Positions 34,349 through 46,027 of a DNA stretch of 64,000 nucleotides are shown piece after piece. The position numbers and the translations under genes were made by a program. The stretch covers positions 179,846,552 to 179,910,551 of the forward strand of contig CM076191.1 in NCBI GenBank assembly GCA_038277395.1, in the 5' to 3' direction. Under the pieces are notes generated by a model. The model was not told the origin of the DNA and did not search any database. It saw nothing but the letters and a program-made list of their open reading frames with translations. This DNA comes from Dryocosmus kuriphilus. Lineage: Eukaryota; Arthropoda; Insecta; Hymenoptera; Cynipidae. Each line of letters starts with the position of its first letter. Position 1 is the first letter of the stretch.

Positions 34349-34821
34349 GAGCAATGTTAGGAGCACCTGGAAACCGTGTGCCAATTATTGCAGTCCAAAG
34401 GACTGATTTTAGTGAAAGCGCAGTTTTTCTACAAATGCCAGGTGACCATGTTTTTACTGAAATGCTCCGCCGGAACTATTCCATTCCAAGATGGCTAGGT
34501 CTACTAACTCCTAATCAATCTGTTACACCAGAGCGCGTTTGTCTATGGATCCCTCCATTAAATTTTTATATTACCCATATCGGAGTAGAACTCCCTAAAA
34601 AAAATAATCCTAATGTTACCGAATACAACTTATTTGTAAAATCATTAGACGACGGTGTTTTCACAGCACATCTTCTACGTGAACCTTCATCCATGTTTGA
34701 AGTTGAAGCAGTGTTCATTTATGTACGCATGCCACCCTACAACTTTATTTATGGAGGGAAACTAAAACCTCTTGAGCGAGAGAATACTCCAAACACATAT
34801 CATGTCCAATTTTTTTTTTAA
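34349..34821 (+). CDS. Paralogue of the secreted protein, second exon only
   Basis: The open exon starts after the acceptor acaaaactag at 34348. It reads GA GCA ATG in the same phase as the 61.9-kb gene and encodes 155 residues from Met 34354. It is clearly related to the product at 61922-62409 along its whole length. Shared blocks are VFLQMPGDHVFTEMLR, SVTPERVCLWIPP, KKNNPNVTEYNLF, GVFTAHLLREP and VRMPPYNFIYGGKL. The upstream intron and 3' flank are duplicated too. No signal-peptide exon like MKIVVLLF is visible in the 1.2 kb upstream, and the poly(A) hexamer has become GATAAA. The open frame suggests recent or ongoing constraint, but without exon 1 it may be a dying duplicate. Function is unknown; no Cys pattern or known domain was recognised. 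Confidence 0.62.
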
Positions 34822-35160
34822 TATATGATATACTACTGTTTACAGAAGAATGTGCCTAAATGGCAAAAAAAGTTAGATAAACTTTTCACTTGGTTCTTCT
34901 AATTCGAGATGTAAAATTTAGTGTCTGGCCCAGATCTGGTACTGCTTGGCCTTCCATAACACAAAAATCTCCCATAATCTTATTAAAAATATATTAAGAA
35001 AAATTTAAGTAAGTCTATTATTTACCTTCATAAAACTTTTATTTGAATACTTTTGTTTTTCGCAAAAGCTACTTAGATTGTCTAGTCTTGACAGTTGACA
35101 GTTTAGTCTGGCCAAGATCTGATGCTGGTCAGCCTTCCAGAATATAAAAATGGCCTAGTG
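34822..35160 (+). repeat. Duplicated 3' flank and internal 180-bp duplication
   Basis: 34830-35080 matches 62528-62660 plus 63546-63670, the 3' flank of the 61.9-kb gene. Within it, gtctggcccagatctggtac (about 34922) recurs as gtctggccaagatctgatgc about 180 bp downstream, each followed by gccttcca and a run like aatataaaaat. This points to a second, older local duplication. Confidence 0.7.
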
Positions 35161-35989
35161 TCAGTAATTAAGATCTTCTCAGTGTATATTAAAAATAATT
35201 CGAAGTCTATTCGTACCACTCATGGTTTGGGAACATGTGACTGTACGTACTATTGACAAGGATCGATGGTAACTTGGAAATACCCCTCCCCTTTTCCAGC
35301 GCCTCCTTTTCAATAATGAAACGAATAGCCACATTTTTAATAGTATGCATATCCGCGTTGTAAATTATTTACATTATATTTAAAACAATTTAAAACGATA
35401 AAAAAAAAATTTATATTCTCAAAAAAATTATTTTACACATTATCGAGCGCGAAGAGCATGTGCTTTCGCGGCAGGCAGATTTCTAAATATTAATTTCTTG
35501 AGAAATGGAATGAACCGATAAAAAAATTCATCTAAAATTGCCTTTATGATCATTGAAAAAACGCAATTGGCACTCAATCTTTATTTATAAATGTGTTCAA
35601 ATAATTTAAAGATATTCGATAATAAAATAAAAATATTCAATTTAATAATATCGTTTACTTTCAAATGACTTCTTTGGTACATACATATAACGCTAATAGA
35701 CTAAGAACGCGACAGTAAGTAATTTTGTTTATGCTTTAAGTAATTATTTTGCACTAAAGTAAATATTTTTCCTTAGATGCTAAATATGTATTATCACGCC
35801 ATTAGTTTATATATAGTGACCAAGTAAAAACAATTCTGAATATTTGGAAAGAACCAAATTATAACCCTCCTTTATTTCGTCTGTTTTAATTATTGATATA
35901 GATATTTTTAACGCTCGTCACAGCCAAATGAAAAGAAATAAAAACAAGATTTTGCAACTTTTTTTTTAATTCCAATAATATATATGCAT
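35161..35989. other. No gene seen
   Basis: AT-rich DNA with no supported feature. Confidence 0.4.
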
Positions 35990-36545
35990 CATCAACGTTT
36001 CAAATTCATTGCGGGTCATTATCAGGAAACCTTAGTTACAAATTTAATCCTAGAAAATTGATATATAAGATATGATAAAAAAAAAAATAAAAAATTTGTA
36101 AGATGTGTGTCTACAATAATAAACTTTGTCATATAAACTTGTCATATGTTATATATTTTAATGCATGATGCAGTGGTAAAATTTATTAATGTTCATTACT
36201 TCAGTTCTTAAATTTATTGAGGTTTCACTAAATTTATTGATAAAAATTGATTCAAAAGAAGGTTTTTTGTAAGCATTATTTTCTCTAGCTAAGATTTTAA
36301 TGTTTTTGAATTTGAAGTTAAAAGAATAACCGAACTGCCATGAATGTTGTGACAAACGAGTGCTCAAGCCAACCTGACAATCCTTTTTTGTGTTCAGAAA
36401 TTCTTGTTTTTAATCGTCGATCAGTTTCACCAAGCTAGACGATTTTACAGTGTTTGCAATTAATTAAATAAGCAATACCAGACTTACACTAATTTTAAAA
36501 ACCTTTTTGCTTGAAAATAAGATCATTTACGCTATGATTATTTTA
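35990..36545 (-). mobile_element. Penelope-like remnant (PLE-D), 3' end
   Basis: Only the endonuclease end of a PLE remains. From 36545 the minus strand reads SGIAYLINCKHCKIV, then LGETDRRLKTRISEHKKDC (GIY-YIG), then FKNIKILARENNAYKKPSFE and SIFINKFSETSINLRTE. A stop interrupts the nuclease at about 36440, and the frame closes near 36158. Downstream at 35995-36030 (minus) CTGATAATGACC and TTTGAAACGTTGATG look like a decayed hammerhead-like motif. Confidence 0.75.
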
Positions 36546-36555
36546 AAAATAATCA

Positions 36556-36786
36556 TTAATGTAATAGAATAACCTCGAAAAGCTCTCAATATTTACTGAA
36601 TTTAATTACATAAATCCAATATTTTAATATTAATTATTATGTCTTTTTTAGGAGAAGAATTGCATTTAATTTTTATCGAAACTTTTATAACTTTGCAAAT
36701 TACATCTAGTCTTTAAAGGAGAGAATGTGAAGTATAAATTTTTTAGTCTTTTAATAAAAACTTTGTATGCAACGACTCTTCAAATC
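36556..36786. repeat. Dispersed repeat, copy B (partner 16868-17095)
   Basis: Same orientation and block order as 16868-17095 (aatagaataacctcga through tatgcaacgactctt). Confidence 0.7.
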
Positions 36787-37221
36787 TAACAAAATACCTT
36801 AACTGATTTTAAAACATGAATTTCAAAATTAATACGTATAGAAATTAGTTTAAAAAAAAATATATTTCGCCAGGAGTACAGGGATTATTGTCTCACAATA
36901 GGAATCGATCCTCGGGGCTATAAGTTAGTCACAATTGTTCACCATAACTGAAGAATTAGGAGAGTCGACGAGATTGGAGCGTCGATGATTGCTTCGACCG
37001 AGTTTGTCGTCATCAGATCGAGGTGCAGTGTACATCATTAGAATCGATTCTGACTGTTTCTAACACGCAGTGTGAGTGTTACGTGTGCTGCGGTAACTAT
37101 CAAAAAGGGGGCATCGAAGGCGTTTGGCGCGCGTTCTCTCGCTGTGAGAAAGGGCAGAAGGCGTATTGCGCGCTGCGTTTTCTAAGACGAAGGAGTGTGA
37201 CGCAACTATCTGACTAGCACA

Positions 37222-38366
37222 ATGCCTAAACTGATGGTGCGAGACTGGGAAGACAGTACAGTGCAAAGGAATTTAAAACCTACAGAAGAGAGGATGAAAA
37301 CCTCAGAACTCCACTAAAACTAACAAACCGGTATGATGCTCCCTCTGACGCCAACATGGATGAAGACTTTGAGATCACAGAATCAGCCGCTGAAAACGAG
37401 ACAGCACAGAAAAATACTATCAACGAGTTACCCCCTGCAAAGAGCGATAACAAGGGATCAAAAAATAAAACGAGGCTACCACCTATAATCATCGATAAAC
37501 CTATTGAGGACCATGCCCTACTGATTAACATGATCCATGAGGTCTTCGAGGGTGAATCTGTAATCAAGAAGAACTGAAATTCTTCAAGAACCACCATCTA
37601 AACTGATACAAAAGAAGACCACGAGAATATTCAGTAACTTTTCATTAACAAGCAAGTCCCTTTCCACACTTATGACAAAAAGGGTGAAAAAAGTTTCAAG
37701 CTAATTATTCGCGGACTTGGAATTTGGAATATCGAAGCCTCAGATATTAAAAGCAGCCTAGAAGAACAAGGACTGATGACAGACGCAGTTATTCTCATTA
37801 AGCAAAAAGGTGAAAGACAATTTGAGCACCCAATGTACCCGGTGACCCTAGGAAAAGAAGTTAAACCCAAGATGCTTAAAAAATTAAAGTAGTGTGCTAC
37901 ATGAGGATAAAATGGAGCAAATACATCAATAATAAAAGAAAAACGCAGTGCCGGAGATACCAGTATTTCGAACATGGATCAAGGAATTGTCACGCTGAAC
38001 CAAGGTGCGTGAAATGTCTTCTACCTCACATCACTACTGAGTGCTCTAAGCCAGACAGTGAACTGCCTCAATGTGTTAATTCCAAGGGTACCCATCCAGC
38101 CAGGTACACTGGATGCGAATCATAAAAGCTCCTCCTAGAGAAAGTTACAAAGATGAGAGAGCAAAGAAAACCGAGCTATCGAACTGCCAAGGATCCCCTC
38201 CTGGACAACCAGAAAACCTACTCAAGGACAACAGCAAGTACAACAAACCCTTCGTCGTGAAAATGAAGCACCAGATGTTCAGGATATACTCAACGCCTTC
38301 CAAAAAATTAATGAAATCAGCGATTTAGGTAAGCTCTTCAAACTTGCGCTCAGACTTAAGAATTAA
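37222..38366 (+). pseudogene. LINE ORF1 (gag-like, CCHC zinc knuckles)
   Basis: ATG 37222 opens MPKLMVRDWEDSTVQRN and soon shifts frame. Readable pieces include SDANMDEDFEITESAAENE, RLPPIIIDKPIEDHALLI (typical of Jockey-type ORF1) and, from about 37930, three knuckle-like blocks: CRRYQYFEHGSRNC, CVKCLLPHITTEC and CVNSKGTHPARYTGC. The last has lost its second Cys (PQCVNSKG). The C-terminal end ILNAFQKINEISDLGKLFKL closes at TAA 38364-38366. It would bind RNA as part of the element's ribonucleoprotein. It is frame-broken and inactive. Confidence 0.8.
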
Positions 38367-38449
38367 CTTGTAATATGTAAAAACAACTTTGAGAGGCTCC
38401 AAGCGTTGCATTAGATGGCTGCTGAACTCAATGGGTGAACTGCTACAAT

Positions 38450-41121
38450 CCAGACCGCTCAGTATAGTCCACTGGAATTACTTAATAAATTTCATGATGT
38501 ACGTTTCTCCAGCAGCAGAATATTGATATCTTTATAATAGGAGAAACGTGGTTTAACCAGAAATCAAGAACGCGAATACCAAGTTATATATACTATAGGA
38601 AGGTAGACCTAGTAAGAGAGCCTCAGGGGGGGTCGCGCTCTATGTCAATAACAAAATTTCGTGTCTTGAAGTACCAATCCCTAACTTAGAAACTATAAAA
38701 GCACATGCAATTATGCTTGAAACTAAAGCTCATATTGTGGCACTATATGTACCAAAAAATAACATTTCGCGAAAAGACTTGAATTCAATTTTTAAATTAG
38801 GTAATAAAATAATTGCGGCCGGAGACCCAAATGCCAAACATAACCTCTGGAACTGCTATTATAATAAAAAAAGTGGAAATACAATATACAATTTTACTGA
38901 GAGAAACCCCTATTCCATAGCCTTCGCAGAAGAGTTCATCCTCTATCCTTACAATACCAAAGCCCGACGTAGCATTGTGGACCTAGTACTTATCAAGAGC
39001 ATTGCACCCCCTGTCAATATTTTAGCGCTTGATGAACTCAACTCTGATCACAAGCCTGTTCTCTTCATAGTCAATGAGAAACTAAGTAACGTAACACCCC
39101 CTCCCCCTCCCATCTCCTACAATTTATTAATTACAATAAGGCCAACTGGAAAAAATTCAAAGAGCACATCAACATCAGGCTGCTCATTAATTCTCAAATA
39201 GATGACATCCAAACAATTGATAACTCTATCATAAAACTAACCAAAACAATCCAAGAAGCATCTGAAAATAGCACTGCACTTAAATTCTTTTCAGCATATA
39301 AGGAGGAACTCCCCGATAACATTTTGTAACAAATTAAAAACAAAAATCATCTCCGAACAATTTCTCAAAAACTTAGAAATAAAAATTTAAACCCTGTTAT
39401 CAATGAAGCCTATAGGCAAATAGCTCAGGCAATTACAGATCACAGGAATAAAAAATGGTCCCACAAACTCGTCACGCTCAACCCTAATGATAACTCACTA
39501 TGGAAAACGACTAGAATTCTTAAAGGTCAGAATAAAAGGTTTACACTCCCTCTAATAACCCCAAACGGCGTAGTTTTTAAAGATAAAGATAAAGCAGAAA
39601 ATATTGCTAACGACTTTGAAACAGTTCATCACTTAACTAATACTATGGGAAATTATGAATATGACATTAAAATAAATATGCAATATGAAAAATTACTAAA
39701 ATCTGAACCTTGTTTAATGGATTTCAACCTTGTGACCACTAGTGAAGTTAAAAAATTCATTAGCAGGACTAAACCTAAAAAAGCCCCTGGCTTAGATGGG
39801 ATTCAAAATATTATCTTAAAATATCTCCCGAGAATAGCGATAGTCCAAATTACTTATATCATAAACTCTTGCCTTAAACTGTCATACGTCCCTAAAGCTT
39901 GGAAAAAGGCCACAATCCTTCCTATACCTAAAGCAGGGAAGGACAAGAAACTTCCTCAAAGTTACAGACAAATTAGTCTGCTTCCAACTTTGAGCAATGT
40001 CTTTGAGACCATGATACTTAACAAGCTGCAAGCACATGAATTTGAAAAGAAGCAATTAATCTCAGAGCAGTTTGGATTCAGGGCTGGCCACTCCACGGTT
40101 CAACAGCTTGCTCGTCTCATAGATTATATTAGCACTAATTTTAATATTAGACACAGCACAAGCGCTCTCTTCCTCGACATGGAAAAGGCATTTGATACTG
40201 TGTGGCACAAAGGCCTTATCTTAAGATTATCTGTGATATAACGCAATATCTAGTTAAAATTATAAACAACTACCTTCAAGACAGGACATTTATAGTACAA
40301 ATAAATAATGAAACTTAAACTGAGAAGACTGTAGCCGCGGGTGTTCCACAGGGATCTGTCCTAGGACCCGTTCTATTTTTGTATTACCTTAACGACATAC
40401 CTAAGACTGACAAAATTAAAGTAGCCCTTGCTGCGGATAATACGGCGATTTACACGGCATCGCGACGTACAAAAGTTGCAATTAAAAGAATACAATACTA
40501 TATTATAACCTTAGGACAATTCTTTCATAGATGGAAATTAAAAATCAACACCGACAAGATTGAACTTGTAGTATTCTTGCACAATATTGGTGAGACTATT
40601 GTGCCCAAGCTTGTATTTTATAATGAAGTTATAGTTCCTAAAAAAGAGGCCAAGTATTTAGGAGTAATATTTGACTGTAAGATCTCATATACAAAGCATG
40701 TCAACACAGCGTGCGCTAAAGCTTTTGCAGTGATTAACTCACTCTACTCGCTACTCCACCAAAAGAGTAGAATGAGTCTTGCAAATAAGTTAAACAGCCA
40801 CAAAATGATAATTAAGCCTATAATGTTATATGCGTCACCCATATGGAGAAACACCTACAAATCCAGTATTATTAAACATCAGAGAGTCCAAAATAAGTGC
40901 CTTAGAATGGCTCTTAATACTAAAATAAGCACAAAAGCTGCCTCATTGCATGATCCGTTAAAACTATACCGGCAATTGAACAAGCAATTATGAAACTAAG
41001 TAAGGAGTTTTATGAAAATCAGCTCTCAAAACTTGAGACTTTGCGGGACACCTCAAAACTGCGCTACCAAGGTGCGCCATTCAAAAGTAAATATAAACTA
41101 CCTCAACATCTATTACAGTAA
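38450..41121 (+). pseudogene. LINE ORF2: APE endonuclease and reverse transcriptase
   Basis: The endonuclease shows IIGETWFNQKSRTRIP (ET motif), GGVALYVNNKI, AAGDPNAKHNLW (normally GDFNAKH), RRSIVDLVL and LNSDHKPVLF (catalytic DH). The RT core is open at 39645-40241: KKAPGLDGIQNIILKYLP, SYRQISLLPTLSNVFETMIL, QFGFRAGHSTVQQLARL and LFLDMEKAFDTVWHKGL with the first catalytic Asp. Then come GVPQGSVLGPVLFLYYLNDI and ALAADNTAIYT. The last should read F/YADDTAI, so the catalytic pair is DN rather than DD. The frame ends with LPQHLLQ at about 41121. Several frameshifts and the active-site change make it dead. Confidence 0.87.
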
Positions 41122-41340
41122 CTATCTAAAATAATATAACACAAATCACAGCTAGCATATTAGCTAAAGTCTTAGTTTATAAGCCTTGCAAATAGTGTAA
41201 ATAGTTCCTAGAAGGGTTAAGTATTTACGTATCTAAACAGGCTTTTATACTATTTCTTCCTAAACAAATATTACATGAACCAAAATTGTAACAACTATCA
41301 ATACTGAAACTTCTGCTAATTTAATAAAATATTAGGTTGG

Positions 41341-42199
41341 ATATCGCAATGTAAGACAGGAACCCTAGAAATTACTACAGCACTCAATAAAAAGAAATGT
41401 AACGTATGAACAATAAAGACAATTTTAAACTGAACTATAACTGGAGGAACCCCAACGTAAGCGCAAAAGAAAGTGGAAAAGGGAAAAAGAATTTTATTAT
41501 AGTTATAATGAAATTCTTCTACTCTTTTCCGGTTATTTCTGCGCTTGCGTTGGGCCCGCGAGCTCATTTGTCGCATTTGTCGCGCAATTCAAAACTTTTA
41601 TTTATAACAATTCTCGTATTTTAAATAAATAGTTTTCAAAAATTGCACAAGAATATAAACTGTATATAAACTGACTCCAAGGAATTTAAGAAGATTTAAG
41701 TAATTTCAAGGGATTTTAAATAATTTCTACTACTTATTCAATAGATTTTTATGGCTTCCAAAGATTTAATTCCCCGGAAAGTACTCCACGGAATTTTCAG
41801 CTGGAATTTCCGAAGAATTTCCGTGGAAATTCCACTAATTTTCCAGTTAGAAATTCTAGTGTCTGAAATTTTAAGGTGTTGGATATTTTATAATTCAGAA
41901 ATATTTTGTCGAAAAGTTTCTATTTCGGGAATTTCCAATTTTGGTGATACTGTAAATTGATGGGAATTATCCAGTTCAGGAATTCTCCTTTCCGGTGCAT
42001 TTTTTGTCGGAAACTTTACAGTGTACTGAATGTTCTTTTCTCGGTATTTTTCATTCTTCTTGTTCAAAATTTAAGATGCTTAAATATAAATATTCTGAAT
42101 TTCGTATAAATCGAAATTTCAGTTCTCTAAAAATTAAGAGCTTCTAATTTGGAAGTGAATTTAGTCTTTAAAATGAAGTAACAAAAGTCATTTTCAGGC
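41341..42199. other. No gene seen
   Basis: AT-rich sequence. 41740-41950 is dense in ggaatttt/aaaattcc palindromic words, possibly a decayed repeat. Confidence 0.4.
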
Positions 42200-42310
42200 A
42201 ATAATATATTTAGTTAGATGATGTAATGGTGGTGTTGACCAGTGTTACTGGTCCTTTATTAAAAAGATGAGAAAAGACTGAGAGTCTGTCAGCAATTCCT
42301 AATACACATG

Positions 42311-42342
42311 ACATTTCGACTGTACTCTACAGTCCTCATCAG
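42311..42342 (-). ncRNA. Hammerhead-like motif, left terminus of PLE-E
   Basis: Minus strand: CTGATGAG, a perfect 7-bp helix GACTGTA/TACAGTC closed by GAG, then GAAATGT. The usual GAAACGT has changed at one base compared with the right terminus. Confidence 0.5.
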
Positions 42343-42918
42343 ATTGAAAAATGGATACCTATGTCTGTTTTAAAGTTAATATTATTATTATTTTTCACAA
42401 TATGGAACATCTCCATGAAAATATGAGCATCACTTATAATAGCCTTATTCGTTCTATTAAATAGTACATTATATTTTTACACAAATATGCTTGTTAAAAA
42501 ACATTTTAAATTTACAACTTCTGTATTTAACCCAATACATCCGCGGTTTAGAATATTGTATTCATATTTCAACACGTAACACTGACATCAGCAATACGTT
42601 ATGCGCATAACTACACTCTCCATACTTACAGATGGTCAAACCACCTTGTTTACGGTCACCTACTTGTAATTTCCGAAACAGATGTCAGTCTGCAGGACGG
42701 AATGATTTTTTAAAACATCTATGTTTTGTGTTATGTCCATTAATAAATATCAAATTTACTAATAATTCCGTCCAGCAGAACACATCGTTTTATACAACTA
42801 TTATGGCATATTCTATCTATCAGGTAACTCATATTTAAGCTATTTTAACTTCTAAAAGTACTTTATTTCATTGTCCACTTTTGTCACACAGGTCATAACT
42901 GTTTTTCCATTTTTCAAT

Positions 42919-42950
42919 CTGATGAGGACTGTAGAGTACAGTCGAAACGT
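42919..42950 (+). ncRNA. Hammerhead-like motif, right terminus of PLE-E
   Basis: CTGATGAG, the same perfect 7-bp helix GACTGTA/TACAGTC, then GAAACGT. This is the best-formed copy in the window along with 49810-49843. One unpaired G sits between CTGATGA and the helix. Confidence 0.52.
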
Positions 42951-43065
42951 CATGTGTATTAGGAATTGCTGAGAGACTCTCAGTCTTTTCTCATCTTTTT
43001 AATAAAGGACCAGTAATCAACAAAAAGAATTTTTCTTTTACATCTAAAAATTAATAATATATTTA

Positions 43066-45018
43066 TTCTAGAATATTTCATAATGGTCATAGATACATTG
43101 CTCTTACATTAAATATAATTGTTTATTGGTGGGCTAGGATTACGGCTAGGATCTACGCAATAGTGTATAGTAGAAGGCATAGACATATAATACACATTTG
43201 GCCCACATAAAGTTGTGTGAACAGGTACAGTATGCCTGGGTTGTGAGTCAGTCTCTAGGTGTCTCATTCCAACAGCCCGAAATGTTCAAATGGGTTGGGA
43301 TGATTTGATCGTGGACCATTAATATAAACTTTATGAGTTTTTTTTTTTTATCATTATTATTATGATCGTAATTTTCTTCTTTAGGTATTTTAAATGATTT
43401 TTTGTTTCTTCCTCCAGCTGGACTTGTTGGCTGCATCAAATCTGCACCTAGTTTAATAAAAATAAAATAAAGGTTAACATAATTTCTGTATGCTGGGAAA
43501 ATATCTAGAATGAAAGTAATTTAAATAATAAACTTCTGGATCCAAAACTCAATTTAAGCCTCCTTAGAGGAAATTGAGGGGCCTGACAGACCCCAGAAAA
43601 TTCTTGCTTGAATTAAGAAACATAAAACGTTTTTATATGAATAATAAATCGATGAATCATACAAAACACGTTTTACTCATTTTTCAGAATTGCCCCACTT
43701 CGATCTTCAAAATAAATACCTTTTTTGGAAGGTATCATAAATATCTACTTTTTTTCAAAAAGTTATATTTTTCCAGCAACTGGCTAAAATTTCAGCTTAA
43801 AATATTGAAAATTGTGTAAGTTATGATTTTTTAAATGAAAAAAGTAATTTTTCACGCTTTTTAGCTTTCAGTTTTTTTCTCAAATTTCGGTACCACTTGG
43901 GACCACACCACTAACGTTTATTTAGTATGCAAAAAATTATAGATTAAAAAAATTTTGTTTGCGACCGTTCTTTTCTTCTTAACGCTTTTTACGAAATGTT
44001 TGAAAATGATACGATTTTAACGATAAATTATTTTTTCGAGGAATAGTTTTTCTGCAACTTGACGCTCTTGATTAATGTTTAATAATTAATAACTTATTAT
44101 GAATATAGTTATTTGTTTATGAAACTCTTTGTTTGAAAGTCGTTTTTTAATAATTTGAGTAATGAAAAAATTTCTTGTAAAAATTAAATGAGATCAAGTT
44201 GTGGAGAATTATTTTGTCGAGAAAGTGCGCTACCATTAATTAAAATCGTATTATTTTAAGATTTGCTAAGAAAAAATATGAAAAAAAGTTCAGTAGAAAC
44301 AAAATTTTTTATGAACACCTTTTTTAAGTTTCCAAACTTTGTAATGAAAAATAATTTTTTCTCAAACCTCTTTTTTCGTGCGCAATAACCCTTATTAGAG
44401 AAAAGTGAACTATTAAAAGTTAATCGAAATATTTACTAATTTAATAGTGGAAAAATACTAACTGCTTACTAAAAATTATATAATTTTATTTAGGGCTCTA
44501 TATTAATTTATAAAAGGGTTATAGGAATGGGAAACGCGAAAAATGGACAATTTTAATTATAACAGAAAGCGATTGTGTAACATTTTCAACTTTATTGAAA
44601 CAATAAGAAGGCTATATTTTGAAACCTGCAAATAGACTACGTCACCGCCAGAAAAATATTTACCAGTTATTGCGTGGAAATGGGAAATTAGTGACAAATA
44701 AAAAATAGCTTAATAAAAGAGCGTGGTTATGTAACATTTTTAACTTTAATGAAACAATATGAAGGCCATATTTTGAAACTTTTAAATAGGCTGCGTCAGT
44801 CCAATATAAGTATTTAGAAATTATTGCAATTTAATGAGAAAAAAAATAGTTATTTACACACTAATCTATTTTTTCCCTACTTAATGCACATGGAATATAA
44901 TTCTAATGAAAAGATGCGAAATTCGATAAAACACAATAGCACATCTTTTGCCTGTATCGAAGAAATCTACAAGAATAGATCACTTGATTCGTAGACGAAA
45001 TCACTAAAGCATTAGTAA
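43066..45018. other. No gene seen; includes old repeats near 44.5-44.8 kb
   Basis: No supported genes. At 44510-44830 the blocks tgtaacattttcaacttta, then gaaacaat and ggctatattttgaaac start at 44575 and 44730. They recur around 46905-46935 and 49990-50060, so this is a degenerate repeat with a unit near 155 bp that once spanned a larger region. Confidence 0.5.
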
Positions 45019-45030
45019 AAATTTGTACTA

Positions 45031-46015
45031 TTATTATTATTATTATTTCAGATGGGTAGGGTCACTCAAGTCCCATAGCACTGAGGTTAACTAATGTAAC
45101 CTATTGTACTCTGCCCTTAAAACTAAGCCTCTCTAAGGAGGCCGGTTTCCTCCATATATGCGTATATCGCCATATATGGAATATCTACGAAATCCTCTGG
45201 TTCGCAGAAGTGATTTGCGAAATCCTTCCTCATTCCGAGACTTATTAGCACACCACATTCACATATGTGATGTGCTGTCTCTTCCCGGAAGCCTCAAATC
45301 TCGAGATAATGTCTCCAGGTTTTACCTCGGCAATCATCTTGTCGAGAGCCGTTTCTACGGCCATTGCTCGCTCCTGATTAGGAGTACCGCCATCAGATCG
45401 AGACCGTTTTGGGGTCTCAGGTTTAGGAGCCTCCTCGCGCTGCAACTAAAGCTGCTGGCTTTGGTACCTTCTTCTGGCGGCGGTACTATATTCTCGTTTC
45501 TTGGGGCCTACCATGGTTCCATCGTTCTCAGTGGCTTTGGCTTCATTAATGTGACTAACTAAAGTCTCATTACCAGCTGTACCACTCGAGGTACTAGGAA
45601 CCGCATCAGCCCCTTGTGGAGTTAAAGGTGATTTATCACCTTCGTTGGTCTCCATCTTCTCAAGAGGAGACGAAGTGTTCATGGTGGGTGTAATTGAAGT
45701 CATCCGCTCACCCCGCTTGTGGGGATAAGGCACTTTTACACTGGGAGGTTGCCTGGTATCCCAGGACACCGTAGAAGTCACCATTCCTTGGTAACACTCA
45801 GCCTTCGACACGGTAGTTTACGCCTTGGCTTAGGGGCTGATACGGGAACCGAGTGCCACTCTATTTTCGCTGCTTAGTCGAATTCACGCTGATACTTCCA
45901 CCCTACTAACCATCAACTCCTACCCGGCCAGGTCCGAACTCTCCTTCTCCTTAGGCAGGAAAATTTAATTCCCCGTTATAAGGAGTAGAGGAGTTCACGC
46001 GTCCCATAGAGGAGG
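45031..46015 (-). mobile_element. ORF1-only LINE derivative with (TAA)n tail
   Basis: A 985-bp element on the minus strand is flanked by a 12-bp duplication, aaatttgtacta, at 45019-45030 and 46016-46027. Its 3' end on the minus strand is a TAA-type microsatellite (ttattattatta on the plus strand at 45031-45047), as expected of a LINE tail. It contains a 5' leader of about 200 bp, an ORF1-like frame and about 200 bp of 3' sequence. No reverse transcriptase or endonuclease sequence lies between. Confidence 0.78.
45242..45811 (-). pseudogene. LINE ORF1-like protein with one internal stop
   Basis: ATG at 45811 opens a frame of 121 codons (MSKAECYQGMVTSTVSWD). After a single TAA the same frame continues for about 67 codons to 45245. 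The first part is Ser/Thr/Pro-rich and low in complexity. The segment EYSTAARRRYQSQQL followed by PKRSRSDGGTPNQER resembles the SGAARRR...KRxRSxGSTP region seen in ORF1 of many arthropod LINEs. The family match is from memory and moderate. No zinc knuckle is present in what remains. Confidence 0.6.
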
Positions 46016-46027
46016 AAATTTGTACTA

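Larger units (their letters stand above)
37041..41340 (+). mobile_element. Jockey-like LINE, near full length but decayed
   Basis: About 4.3 kb on the plus strand holds a GC-richer 5' leader, a gag-like ORF1 (37222-38366), an ORF2 with APE endonuclease and reverse transcriptase (about 38450-41121), and a short 3' end running to about 41340. Size and order fit the Jockey group. The exact ends and a target duplication were not found. Many stops and frameshifts show it is old. Confidence 0.85.
42213..43052. mobile_element. Short non-coding element with PLE-like inverted termini (PLE-E)
   Basis: Terminal blocks of about 115 bp at 42234-42355 and 42893-43017 are near-perfect inverted repeats. They run from ggtcctttattaaaaagatg through gagagtct and acacatgac to the hammerhead-like motif and ttgaaaaatgg. 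The centre of about 540 bp has no recognisable PLE protein. A 13-bp sequence aataatatattta is present at both sides (42200-42212 and 43053-43065), a possible target duplication, though its AT content weakens the case. The layout matches the inverted termini of PLE-B and PLE-F without their coding part. Confidence 0.65.

Noticed and set aside
36990..37025. Another hammerhead-like motif (CTGATGAC, GAC/GTC helix, GAAGC on the minus strand).
   Set aside because: The core GAAA is changed and there is no PLE coding sequence immediately beside it. The similarity may be chance, so it is not listed as a feature.
45158..45562. 134-codon plus-strand frame.
   Set aside because: It is antisense to the ORF1-like frame of the LINE derivative at 45031-46015.
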